Part shown: one piece after another, positions 9,168-17,474 of the stretch
How the letters are laid out: each line of letters starts with the position of its first letter
How positions within the stretch are numbered: position 1 is the stretch's first letter
Source of the DNA: Holophagaceae bacterium
Lineage (GTDB): Bacteria; Acidobacteriota; Holophagae; Holophagales; Holophagaceae
Length of the DNA: 64,000 bases
Assembly (NCBI GenBank): GCA_016720465.1
Contig: JADKKO010000001.1
Location: forward strand, 496,001 to 560,000
Direction of reading: 5' to 3'
Program-made: the position numbers and the translations under genes
The notes under the pieces: generated by a model
What the model saw: the letters and a program-made list of their open reading frames with translations, nothing else
Databases searched by the model: none
What the model was told of the DNA's origin: nothing

Positions 9168-9316
9168 CCTACGAGGTTATGAGCTATGGCTTCGCTGGGC
9201 TATTTCGTTTTATGGGCGCCGCCGGTCCTCCCTGATTGAAATGCCAAACAGCGCCAGGCGTTCCAAATCATCGATCGAAAAATACCGAGCCGGCTCCACG
9301 CGATGGCATCCACCCG

Positions 9317-10975
9317 TCACTTGGCCTCCGGGGCGCCTTCAGGGTCCAGCTTGATGGGCTCCCGATTCGGCCGCAGGGCATCCAGCTTGATGGTTCTGGG
9401 AACGAACCCCGGCATCCTCACCTCGAGGGTGTGTTCCCCTTTTCCTGGCACGCGCTTGAGCAGCATGGGGCTCGCGCCGACGGACCTGCCATCCAGGAGG
9501 ATCTCGGCCCCGGCCGGCTCGGTTTCCACTTTCAAATCGTAGGGCGCCAGCTCCAGCACCAAACTTACGAAACCATCCTCGGGCGTGAGATGGCGTTCCA
9601 CGGTCCGGTAGCGCTTCTTCACGACCCTCAAGCGCCGGCCGGGTTCGGAAAGGGTGATCCGGTCCAGGGGCGCCTGGCCCAGATACACCCCATCCACATA
9701 GACCGAGGCCCCGGCCGGTTCCGTGTGGATGGTGATTTCCTCCAGGCCATTGGGCGAGGCGAGCCAAAGATCCAGGCCGATGCCAAGCACCACCAGAACC
9801 GCCAATCCGCCCCCGATCCATTTCACCCAGGGAATCACATGGCGGGCCGACAAGTTCGTGGGGATGCTCGAACGGGACTGGGGCCGCGGGGTCTTCACTT
9901 CGGGGGCCGGATCGTCCACACCGCAGGCCCGATACAAGTCGCTCACGAAAGCATCTGGATCCGCGTAGCGGTTGCGGGGATCGAGGGCCAGCGCCTTTTC
10001 GAAGACCACCTGAAGGCTTGGCGTCACATCCATGGGGAATTCCACCATCCCGGCGCGGATGTGCTCCAGGGTCTCCCGGGTCCCGGGTCCTCTAAATGGA
10101 AGCTGCCTCAGCAGGGTCTGGAAGGCCGTCACCGCGAAGGCGAAATCATCGGTCTGCGGCGAGGAGCTCGCTCCGCTCAGCAACTCCGGAGCGGTATAGG
10201 AAGGCGTCCCGATGAGCGCGCCGAATTGCGTCAATTCATCCTTCTGATGATCCTCCCGCTGCGCTTGGGCATCTCCGCCGGTGGGCTCGCTGTCCTGCGC
10301 TCCGTGGCTGGTCAGCACTTCCAAGTGGGGTTCATCGCTGTTCTGGGCGCCCGCGGCGGAGAGCAGTCCCCAGGCGGTGGCGTACTTATCCGCAAGCAGT
10401 TCGGCTTCCGGCAGGGATTCGGACGGACCCGCCCCGGCGCCCGGGGCCTCTGGGCCGCCAGGAGGAATCCCGGGGATTGCCAGTTGGATTCCCATGACTT
10501 TGGCCACGCCGAAATCGATGAGCTTGGCCTGGCCGTCGCGGCTCACCAGGATGTTGGCGGGTTTCACATCCCGGTGGATGATGCCGCCTTGGTGGGCGCA
10601 GCGCAGGGCCTTCGCAATCTGCCTGAGCCAATCCAGTTTCTCCGCCGTCGTGGCGGAACCCTCCTTCAGGATCTCCGCCAGCTCCCGTCCGTCCACGTAC
10701 TCCATCACCATGTAGGGGCCATGGTTGATGTCGTGGCCCACGTCATAGATGGCCACGATGTTGGTGTGCCGGATCCGAGCGCCCAGCGCGGCCTCGCGCC
10801 GGAAACGGGCCAGGATCACCTCGTTCTCAAGCATGTTGTCGCGCTTGATCAGCTTGACGGCCACCTTCATGCCGAGCCCGGGGTCATCCGCCAGGTAGAC
10901 GCGCCCCATGGCGCCCTGCCCCAGCGTGCCCACGACGCGGTACCGCCCGATGGATTCCGTATGGACCATTGCCAT
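9317..10975 (-). CDS. Membrane Ser/Thr protein kinase with PEGA repeats (second copy)
   Basis: 552 residues from ATG 10975. ATG 10969 is equally possible, and upstream TTG/ATG codons at 11062 and 11044 add sequence unlike the paralogue. The kinase domain begins ESIGRYRVVGTLGQGAMG, the same opening as the kinase at 3815-5593. It has HRDVKPANI, DFGVAK and GTPSYTAPE. An unusually long insert of about 85 residues (GIPPGGPEAPGAGAG to AQREDHQKDELTQFG) sits between DFG and the activation-loop GTPSYTAPE. One TM helix (WIGGGLAVLVVLGIGLDLWL) precedes two PEGA repeats (PAGASVYVDGVYLGQAPL, PAGAEILLDGRSVGASPM). The 110-bp gap to divergent purE should hold both promoters. Confidence 0.88.
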   Translation of the reverse strand: MAMVHTESIGRYRVVGTLGQGAMGRVYLADDPGLGMKVAVKLIKRDNMLENEVILARFRREAALGARIRHTNIVAIYDVGHDINHGPYMVMEYVDGRELAEILKEGSATTAEKLDWLRQIAKALRCAHQGGIIHRDVKPANILVSRDGQAKLIDFGVAKVMGIQLAIPGIPPGGPEAPGAGAGPSESLPEAELLADKYATAWGLLSAAGAQNSDEPHLEVLTSHGAQDSEPTGGDAQAQREDHQKDELTQFGALIGTPSYTAPELLSGASSSPQTDDFAFAVTAFQTLLRQLPFRGPGTRETLEHIRAGMVEFPMDVTPSLQVVFEKALALDPRNRYADPDAFVSDLYRACGVDDPAPEVKTPRPQSRSSIPTNLSARHVIPWVKWIGGGLAVLVVLGIGLDLWLASPNGLEEITIHTEPAGASVYVDGVYLGQAPLDRITLSEPGRRLRVVKKRYRTVERHLTPEDGFVSLVLELAPYDLKVETEPAGAEILLDGRSVGASPMLLKRVPGKGEHTLEVRMPGFVPRTIKLDALRPNREPIKLDPEGAPEAK

Positions 10976-11085
10976 GGAACCATTGCGGGCGCACGGTTGA
11001 AAAAAATCAACCGGGAAAGCGGGAGCCTTCGTCCAGGGGCTCATTGATCCCTTGAAAGCCAACCAGGATCAGGCATCCTGGAAGC

Positions 11086-11577
11086 ATGGGCACCAAACCG
11101 GTCGTCGGCATCGTGATGGGCAGCAGGTCGGACTGGGAGACCATGCGGCCGGCGGCGGATTGCCTGGAGGCTTTGCAGGTTCCTTTCGAGGCGCTGGTGA
11201 TGAGCGCCCACCGCACGCCGGACAAGGTCTTTCAATACTGCGTGGACGCCGAAGCCAACGGCCTGCGCGTGATCATCGCCGGAGCCGGCGGCGCGGCAGC
11301 CCTGGCCGGCATGATGGCCGCCAAGACCCATCTCCCGGTGCTGGGAGTCCCCATGCCCACCAAGGCGCTCAATGGGCTGGATTCGCTGCTGTCCATCGTC
11401 CAGATGCCTGCCGGAATCCCCGTCGGCGCCCTGGCCATCGGCAAGCCGGGCGCCACCAACGCCGCGCTCCTGGCTGCCAGCATCCTGTCCCTGAACGATG
11501 CCACGCTGCGCGGAAGGCTGTTGGCCTACCGCGAAGCCCAGACCCAGGCCGTGCTGGCGAACGACAAGCTGTCTTGA
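11086..11577 (+). CDS. purE: N5-carboxyaminoimidazole ribonucleotide mutase PurE
   Basis: 163 residues, normal for class I PurE. The family signatures are clear: [14 protein letters not shown] near the N-terminus binds the phosphate, [13 protein letters not shown] contains the catalytic His, and [14 protein letters not shown] and [20 protein letters not shown] build the active site. It converts N5-CAIR to CAIR in purine synthesis and is normally an octamer. No purK is adjacent. It converges with lspA. Confidence 0.97.
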   Translation: MGTKPVVGIVMGSRSDWETMRPAADCLEALQVPFEALVMSAHRTPDKVFQYCVDAEANGLRVIIAGAGGAAALAGMMAAKTHLPVLGVPMPTKALNGLDSLLSIVQMPAGIPVGALAIGKPGATNAALLAASILSLNDATLRGRLLAYREAQTQAVLANDKLS

Positions 11578-11616
11578 ACCCGGGCGGAGGCCCGCAGGCG
11601 CCAGGCCGTCAAAGAA

Positions 11617-12111
11617 TCATTCAGCCGGCACGGCTTCCACGGCCTTCTTCGTTCTAAGCAGCGCGATGCCGAACAGGATCGCGCCCACCACGATGCAACT
11701 GTCGGCGACGTTGAAATACCAGTAGTGCCAGGTGCCGAACACGAAATCCAGGAAGTCCACCACATGGCCGTGCAGGATCCGGTCCAGGCCGTTCCCGCAG
11801 GCGCCGCCGAGGATCAGTCCCAGCGCCACGCGCTCGAGCCTGGGCGTGGCTTCGGCCAGGAACAGACGCCCGAAATAGACCAGCGCGGCGATGCCCGCCA
11901 GGCTGAAGAGTCCCACCCGCAGCCATTCGGGGGCCGAGTGCAGGGTGCCGAAAATGGCGCCCTTGTTGAACCCGAGGGTCAGACTGAAAAACCCGTCAAT
12001 GATGGTTCTGGAGTCCCCCGGGAAGTGGAGGATGCCCAGGATCCAGGCCTTGGACGCGTAATCCGCAGCCAGGGCGCCGATGGGGAGCAGGAGCCAGGCC
12101 AGGCGCTTCAT
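11617..12111 (-). CDS. lspA: Lipoprotein signal peptidase LspA
   Basis: 164 residues with four predicted membrane helices. The catalytic aspartates are visible in GGACGNGLDRILHGHVVDFLD and in FNVADSCIVVGAILF, the two conserved boxes of signal peptidase II. It removes prolipoprotein signal peptides at the inner membrane; at least one lipoprotein substrate is encoded nearby (7792-8160). The ATG at 12109-12111 overlaps the ileS stop (ATGA), the widespread ileS-lspA arrangement. Confidence 0.97.
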   Translation of the reverse strand: MKRLAWLLLPIGALAADYASKAWILGILHFPGDSRTIIDGFFSLTLGFNKGAIFGTLHSAPEWLRVGLFSLAGIAALVYFGRLFLAEATPRLERVALGLILGGACGNGLDRILHGHVVDFLDFVFGTWHYWYFNVADSCIVVGAILFGIALLRTKKAVEAVPAE

Positions 12112-14936
12112 GCGGGCTCCGCATCAGAACCGTCCACCACGTCCCTGCAGCGGCCGCAAAGGTCCGCATCCGAGCCCTTCCCGTGGCCGCCCTTGTGGTT
12201 CCAGCAGCGGGGGCATTTGATGCCTTGATGGGTGGAAACTTCCACGTTCAGCTCCGCGGAATCGAAAAATTCGAAGCCCGACACCACGAACAGGTCATCC
12301 AGCGATTCGCGGAGGCTCTTCAATTCCAGCTGGACGGATTCGGGAAGGCCGATCCGCACCGAGGCGTCCAGGCTGGTGCCGATGGTCTTGGCGGCGCGGT
12401 GCGGTTCCATGGCTCCCTGCAGGGCCTCCCGGACGGTCCAAAGAGCGTGCCACGCCTCGCTCTCGGGCACGGCGGCGCCCTCCGGAAAGCGCTGTTCGAA
12501 GACGCTGCCGGCCGCTCCCGGAATGAATTCCCACACCTCGTCGGCCGTGAAACTGAGCACCGGCGACAGCAGGATGGCCAAGCCCTGGGCCAGCTTGAAG
12601 CACAGGCTCCGGCAGCTGCGGCGGCGCGGGGAATCCAGGGCATCGCAATAGAGGCGGTCCTTGATGATCTCGAAGTAGCGGCCGCTCAATTCAAGCTGGC
12701 AGAACCCATGGAGGGCCTGGGTCGCGCGGTGGAAATCGAAGGCCGCGAAGGCCTCCCGGACTTCGACGCAGAGGCGGCCGAAGGCCTTCCAGACCCAGGC
12801 GTCCAGCGGCGTCCATTCCCCTGCCGGCACCAGGTCCCTTGCTGGATCGAACCCATCCAGCGCGCCCAGGAGGAAGCGCAGGGTATTGCGGATCTTGCGA
12901 TAGGAATCGGCGCTACGGTCCAGGATCTCCTTGCCGATGCGCACATCCTCGTTGTAGTCCACGCTGCACGCCCAGAGCCGCAGGATGTCCGCGCCGAGCG
13001 TCTTCATGACTTCCTCGGGCGAGACCACGTTGCCCAGGCTCTTGGACATCTTCTGGCCTTTGCCGTCCATCACGAATCCGTGGGTCACCACGGTCTGGTA
13101 GGGCTTCTTGCCGCTGGCGGCCAGGTTGAAGAGGAGCGACGAATGGAACCAGCCGCGGTGCTGGTCGGAACCTTCCAGATAAATGAAGCTGCCGTAATCG
13201 GCCCGGGAAAGTTCGGAATGCGTGTCGCAGACGACGCCCGCGCTGACGCCGGAATCGATCCACACATCCAGGATGTCCGTCTCCTTCTGGTACTGGCTGG
13301 CGTCGATGCCGAGGCCCGCCACCAGGTCTTCCACGCTGATGTCCGACCAGGCTTCGATACCGTGTTTCTCGATCGCCGCGGCGGCGCGTTCGAAGAATTC
13401 CGGGCGGACCAGGGGCTCGCCGCTCTCGATGTGGCGCAGCACCGTGATGGGCGTGCCCCAGGCCCGCTGGCGGGAAATGCACCAGTCCGGCCGCCCCGCG
13501 ATCATGGCGTGGATGCGGTTTTCGCCGATGGCGGGCACCCAGCGGGTTTCCCGCACGCCTTCCAGCCCCAGCTCCCGCAGGCTCTTGCCGCTGCCCTTGA
13601 GATCGGTGTCCATGGTGATGAACCACTGCTCGGTCGCGCGGAAGAGGATGGGCGTCTTGGTGCGCCAGCAATGGGGATAGCTGTGCTGCATGGAATCCTG
13701 GTGCAGCAGGGCGCTGGCGGCCTTGAGCTTCTCGATGACGATGGCATTGGTATCGAAGATGTTCTTGCCCGCCAGCTCCGCATCCTCCACCGTTTCTAAA
13801 AACTTGCCGTCAGGCCCCACATACTGGAACAGCCCCAGATGGCTGGCGATGTTGAAGTCATCCACACCGTGGTCGGGGGCCGTGTGCACGAGCCCAGTGC
13901 CGGTATCCGCGGTCACATGATCGCCAAGCAGGACCGGGCTTTCTCGATCGATCCAAGGATGGCGGGCCACCAGCGTCTGGAATTCCCTGCCCTTGAAAAT
14001 GGCTTTCGTGTGGAGCGTGAGACCCAGCTTCCTGTTGAATTCTTCAAGCAGAGGGACGGCCACCACATAGAAGATGTCCTGATCTCCCACGCGCTCATAG
14101 GCCACTGCGTACTCGAGATCCGGATGCATCGCGATAGCCCGGTTGCTTGGCAGAGTCCAGGGAGTCGTGGTCCAGATCGGAAGGAAAAGCCTGAAGGGGC
14201 CGGCCGGCGTGATGCCGGAATTCGAAAGAAAGGCCCGGGCCCGGTCCTTGGGCACCTCGAAACGCACATAGATCGCTGGGCTGGTCCTGTCCGCGTACTC
14301 GACTTCGGCTTCGGCCAGCGCGGTCCGCGCGCCGTAGCTCCAGTGGACGACCTTCAATTTGCGCGTCACGGCGCCGTGTTCGAACAGCTGGCCCATCTGC
14401 CGCACCACCGCGGCCTCGTACTTCGGCGCCATGGTCAGGTAGGGTTCGTCCCAGGCGCCGAGAATGCCCAGGCGCTGGAAGGCGGCACTCTGGGTGTCCA
14501 CCCACTTGGCGGCGAAGGCACGGCATCTCTCCAGGAACTGCGTCCGGCTCAGCTCCCGGCGCTTGGGGCCCAGATCCTTTTCCACCGCGTGCTCGATGGG
14601 GAGGCCGTGGCAGTCCCAGCCGGGAACGTAGGGCGATTCATAGCCTTCCATCCATCGGGATTTGACGACGACATCCTTCAAAATCTTGTTCAGCGCATGG
14701 CCGATGTGGATGGCGCCGTTGGCATAGGGCGGCCCGTCATGCAGCACAGCTCGCCCTTTGCCGGTGCCTGCCGCGTTGTCGGCCCGGCGCTTCGCCTCGA
14801 CCCGCTTGTACAGGCCCTTGGCCTTCCATGCCTCCAGCCGCTTGGGCTCCCGCTGCGGCAGATCCGCCTTCATGGGAAAGTCCGTCTTGGGCAGATAGAC
14901 CTTGTACTTCTTTTTCTCTACCGGTGAACCACTCAT
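12108..14936 (-). CDS. ileS: Isoleucyl-tRNA synthetase
   Basis: 942 residues from ATG 14936 (SGSPVEKKKYKVYLPKTDFP); an upstream alternative at 14966 is in frame. The class I signatures are GAIHIGHALNK (HIGH) and KGQKMSKSLGNVV (KMSKS). The editing (CP1) region includes TTPWTLPSNRAIA. The C-terminus carries a four-cysteine zinc finger (CPRCW and CGRC), as in bacterial-type IleRS with the C-terminal zinc domain. It charges tRNA-Ile. It is coupled to lspA downstream. A T-box or other leader is not evident in the 115-bp gap upstream. Confidence 0.97.
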   Translation of the reverse strand: MSGSPVEKKKYKVYLPKTDFPMKADLPQREPKRLEAWKAKGLYKRVEAKRRADNAAGTGKGRAVLHDGPPYANGAIHIGHALNKILKDVVVKSRWMEGYESPYVPGWDCHGLPIEHAVEKDLGPKRRELSRTQFLERCRAFAAKWVDTQSAAFQRLGILGAWDEPYLTMAPKYEAAVVRQMGQLFEHGAVTRKLKVVHWSYGARTALAEAEVEYADRTSPAIYVRFEVPKDRARAFLSNSGITPAGPFRLFLPIWTTTPWTLPSNRAIAMHPDLEYAVAYERVGDQDIFYVVAVPLLEEFNRKLGLTLHTKAIFKGREFQTLVARHPWIDRESPVLLGDHVTADTGTGLVHTAPDHGVDDFNIASHLGLFQYVGPDGKFLETVEDAELAGKNIFDTNAIVIEKLKAASALLHQDSMQHSYPHCWRTKTPILFRATEQWFITMDTDLKGSGKSLRELGLEGVRETRWVPAIGENRIHAMIAGRPDWCISRQRAWGTPITVLRHIESGEPLVRPEFFERAAAAIEKHGIEAWSDISVEDLVAGLGIDASQYQKETDILDVWIDSGVSAGVVCDTHSELSRADYGSFIYLEGSDQHRGWFHSSLLFNLAASGKKPYQTVVTHGFVMDGKGQKMSKSLGNVVSPEEVMKTLGADILRLWACSVDYNEDVRIGKEILDRSADSYRKIRNTLRFLLGALDGFDPARDLVPAGEWTPLDAWVWKAFGRLCVEVREAFAAFDFHRATQALHGFCQLELSGRYFEIIKDRLYCDALDSPRRRSCRSLCFKLAQGLAILLSPVLSFTADEVWEFIPGAAGSVFEQRFPEGAAVPESEAWHALWTVREALQGAMEPHRAAKTIGTSLDASVRIGLPESVQLELKSLRESLDDLFVVSGFEFFDSAELNVEVSTHQGIKCPRCWNHKGGHGKGSDADLCGRCRDVVDGSDAEPA

Positions 14937-15051
14937 TGGCCGCCCTCGTGCGTCAGCGGAGCGCACCCAAGCGCCCCGGAGTTAAAGGTCTAGTTGAACA
15001 TGCTGAAGCCCTGCTGAAAAGGCGCGATAACAGCCGGGTTATCCTGATTGC

Positions 15052-16095
15052 GTGGACATTCCAGCCAGCTCTGCCCTTCAGCGATTCGAGCACGCGATCG
15101 GTTCCCCGGAACCGGACTGGGACATGGCTTTGGCCCTGCTGCCGGAACTCGATAAGGAAGGCGGCGCAGAAGAGGCCCAGGCGCGGTTGCGCCATCACCG
15201 CATGCCCAAAGGCGCGCACCCTTCGAAGCTCAAACAGTTGAAGATCCGCCTCGGTGTGGCGGCGGAAAAAGCCAGGGACCGGCGTAGCGCAGAATCCAGG
15301 CTCGACGCCGGACGCGGCATCCTGCGCCTGCGCTATGGGCGGGGCGAAGCCCAGGCCCAGCTTAATCCCGCCCAATTCCTGTCCCTGCTGGCAAGGGTCC
15401 TGCAGGCGGCCAGCCTGGCCCCGGCCTTGAGCCTGGAACGCACGCCCCGCCCCTTGCTGGCATTGGGGCATCCCTTGCCGGTGGGCCTCACTGGCCGCTC
15501 GGAATGGGCCGATGCAGAGCTCAGCCCCATGCCCGATGAACCCGAAGACACCCTGCTGGCGAGGCTAAACGCGGCCGCGCCAACGGGCCTAGTTTTTTTG
15601 TCCTGCGTGTCGCTGCCACCCTATGCCACGCCGGTGCTGGAATTGTCCCGCATGGCCCATTGGCGTTGGCCTTGCCCCCCGGACATGCGGCCCGAAGCCG
15701 CACCGCGGCTTGCGGCTTTCGAGGCCGCCGCAAGCTTCTGCATCGAAAAGACGGGCAAAGTGGGCGGCCAGAAATCCGTGAAGCAGGTCGAAGTCCGCCA
15801 TCACCTCGTCGCCCTCGCCTGGGAGGAAGGCAACCTTGCCTTCATCACGCGGATATCGGCCAAGGAGGCACTGAATCCCCAGAAACTGCTGGCGGGCATC
15901 CTGGGGCTCGAAGCCTCCGCCATCCTCGGCATGGAGCGCATCGCCGTGGACCTGGCTGAGGATCCCCGCCTCCAGCAGGCGGAGCGTTTCGAACCCAAAC
16001 TGCGGAACATCTACGAAGACGCCGTGCTGCTGAGCGGCGGCCCCAATCTCCAGATCATCGACGACGACGAAGACGAACCCCTGCATCTGGGATGA
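15052..16095 (+). CDS. DUF2344 / TIGR03936-family (radical-SAM-linked) protein
   Basis: 347 residues. The start is GTG 15052; an in-frame ATG at 15124 is a possible shorter start and neither has a strong RBS. The central region resembles DUF2344: ILRLRYGRGEAQAQLNPAQF, SLERTPRPLLALGHPLPVGL, EWADAEL and LLARLNAAAPTGLVFLSCVS. In many genomes this domain is fused or adjacent to a B12-binding radical SAM protein that acts upstream of ribosomal protein genes. No such partner is nearby. The N-terminal 90 residues are polar and helical, and the C-terminus (about 225-347, ending IIDDDEDEPLHLG) is not recognised. It converges with ftsW across an inverted repeat. Confidence 0.6.
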   Translation: MDIPASSALQRFEHAIGSPEPDWDMALALLPELDKEGGAEEAQARLRHHRMPKGAHPSKLKQLKIRLGVAAEKARDRRSAESRLDAGRGILRLRYGRGEAQAQLNPAQFLSLLARVLQAASLAPALSLERTPRPLLALGHPLPVGLTGRSEWADAELSPMPDEPEDTLLARLNAAAPTGLVFLSCVSLPPYATPVLELSRMAHWRWPCPPDMRPEAAPRLAAFEAAASFCIEKTGKVGGQKSVKQVEVRHHLVALAWEEGNLAFITRISAKEALNPQKLLAGILGLEASAILGMERIAVDLAEDPRLQQAERFEPKLRNIYEDAVLLSGGPNLQIIDDDEDEPLHLG

Positions 16096-16123
16096 GCCTC
16101 GACGATGCAGAATCGTGGGTGAT

Positions 16124-16255
16124 TGAAAAGCACTACGCGGAGGGCAGCGGAGGTGCGGAGGCAAGCGGAGAAAAGGAATCGTGTAAAAGCCCTGGGTGGT
16201 TTTCCTCCGCTCCCCTCAGTCCTTTCTCCGCTGCCCTCCGCGTGATTGCTTTTCA
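16124..16255. repeat. Imperfect inverted repeat of GCGGAGG units between DUF2344 gene and ftsW
   Basis: The left arm starts at 16124 (TGAAAAGC, then ACGCGGAGGGCAGCGGAG) and the right arm, 16226-16254, is its reverse complement with two or three differences. Between the arms, GCGGAG/GCGGAGG units continue on both sides, so the whole block is a long imperfect hairpin. The right arm includes the ftsW stop codon (16253-16255). It could act as a bidirectional terminator for the converging genes. Confidence 0.75.
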
Positions 16256-17365
16256 CGCCCCGGCTTCCTTGGAAATGCTCAGCAGCAAACCCAGGCAGAC
16301 CAGGCTGATGATCAGGCTGGTGCCGCCGTAGCTGATGAAGGGCAGCGGAATGCCCTTGTTGGGGGCGATGCTCAGGACCACGCTCATGTTCATCAGGGCC
16401 TGCACCACCAGGAGCAGGGTCAGGCCCATGGCGCAGAGTTTCAGGTAGCTGTCGCGCACCATCCGCGCCACGCGGTAGCCGCGCCAGAGGATCCCGGCGA
16501 ACAGCGCCAGCACGATGACGGTCCCGACGAGTCCGGTCTCCTCGCCGATGACCGCATAGATGAAGTCCGTGTGGGCCTCGGGGAGGTAATGGAGCTTCTG
16601 CATGGAAGCGCCGACTCCTACGCCGAAGATGCCGCCGTTGCCGACCGCAATGAGGCTTTGCAGCGCCTGGTGGCCCTGGCCCAGGGGATCTGCTTCGGGA
16701 TTCAGGAAACTCAATACGCGGGCCCTGCGGTAGGGCTCGAACCAGACGAAGGCCGCTCCCACCGCGATCAACACAGGCCCCACTACCGCGAAAATCCAAC
16801 GCGGCGCGCCCCCCAGGAAGATCAGCAGCATCACCACGAAAATGACCAGGAAGGTGGTGCCGAAATCCGGTTCCCGGAGGATCAGCGCCAATGGCACCAG
16901 CAGGATGCCGAACAGGATCAGGAGCTTCGGAATGGAATTCTGGCGTTCATCCCAGGCATCGGCGTGCCGCACCATCCACCAGGACACGATCAGCACCGAC
17001 AGGGGCTTGAAGAATTCGGAAGGTTGCACGCTTTGCCCGAAGAGCCGGATCCAGCGGTGGGCGTTGTTCACCTTGGGAAAGAAAAACACCGCCATGAGGA
17101 GGATGACCGTCAGCACGTAGAGCACCTGCAACACCCGTGGATTGTCCCGGATGGTCCCCAGATCGACCTGGGACAGAGCCAGCATCAGGGCCACGCCGAT
17201 CACCCCGGCGATGAACTGCCGCGCGAAGAATGCCGTGGCCGCTTCATGCCCGTAGTCGCCTTTCAAGGCCGAGGCGGAATAGATCCACACCATGCCCACG
17301 GCCATGAGCAGGAATGCGTAGAAAAGCATCTGGCGGTCGATGGGGCGGCGGACGTCTGGGGTCAT
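16253..17365 (-). CDS. ftsW: SEDS-family cell-division protein FtsW
   Basis: 370 residues with about ten membrane helices. Typical FtsW/RodA signatures are VWIYSASA near the N-terminus, the stretch NAHRWIRLFGQSVQPSEFFK, ILREPDFGTT, GNGGIFGVGVGASMQKLHYLPEAHTDFIYAVIGEE and PLPFISYGGTSL. SEDS proteins polymerise lipid II glycan strands with a class B PBP partner. The GQSVQPSE and EAHTDFI motifs favour FtsW over RodA. No mur or ftsI genes are adjacent, so it is not in a canonical dcw cluster here. Confidence 0.92.
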   Translation of the reverse strand: MTPDVRRPIDRQMLFYAFLLMAVGMVWIYSASALKGDYGHEAATAFFARQFIAGVIGVALMLALSQVDLGTIRDNPRVLQVLYVLTVILLMAVFFFPKVNNAHRWIRLFGQSVQPSEFFKPLSVLIVSWWMVRHADAWDERQNSIPKLLILFGILLVPLALILREPDFGTTFLVIFVVMLLIFLGGAPRWIFAVVGPVLIAVGAAFVWFEPYRRARVLSFLNPEADPLGQGHQALQSLIAVGNGGIFGVGVGASMQKLHYLPEAHTDFIYAVIGEETGLVGTVIVLALFAGILWRGYRVARMVRDSYLKLCAMGLTLLLVVQALMNMSVVLSIAPNKGIPLPFISYGGTSLIISLVCLGLLLSISKEAGA

Positions 17366-17368
17366 TCA

Positions 17369-17438
17369 GGCACGAGGCGGTGGTGATGAGGTGGCGAGGA
17401 AGAAGGGTGGAAGCCTCCATCATGCGCCCTCGTGCCCC
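17369..17438. repeat. Long-loop hairpin between ftsW and mutase gene
   Basis: GGCACGAGG at about 17369 is matched by CCTCGTGCC at about 17430, leaving a purine-rich loop of roughly 50 bases. It sits between the ftsW start and the mutase stop, both on the minus strand. It could be a terminator stem or a decayed relative of the other intergenic dyads. The evidence is the 9-bp complementarity only. Confidence 0.35.
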
Positions 17439-17474
17439 ATACCTCAAACCGTAGAACCCAGGCTCCATCCATCG

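Noticed and set aside
9236..11047. Long plus-strand open frame opposite the second PEGA kinase
   Set aside because: The kinase motifs are on the minus strand; the plus-strand translation is low complexity with no recognisable fold.
12183..13799. Long plus-strand open frame opposite ileS
   Set aside because: It is a shadow of the IleRS coding strand, which carries HIGH, KMSKS and zinc motifs.
14988..15000. GGTCTAGTTGAAC upstream of ileS resembling half of the MocR operator
   Set aside because: There is only one half-site, with no second copy at 24-bp spacing, so chance is likely.
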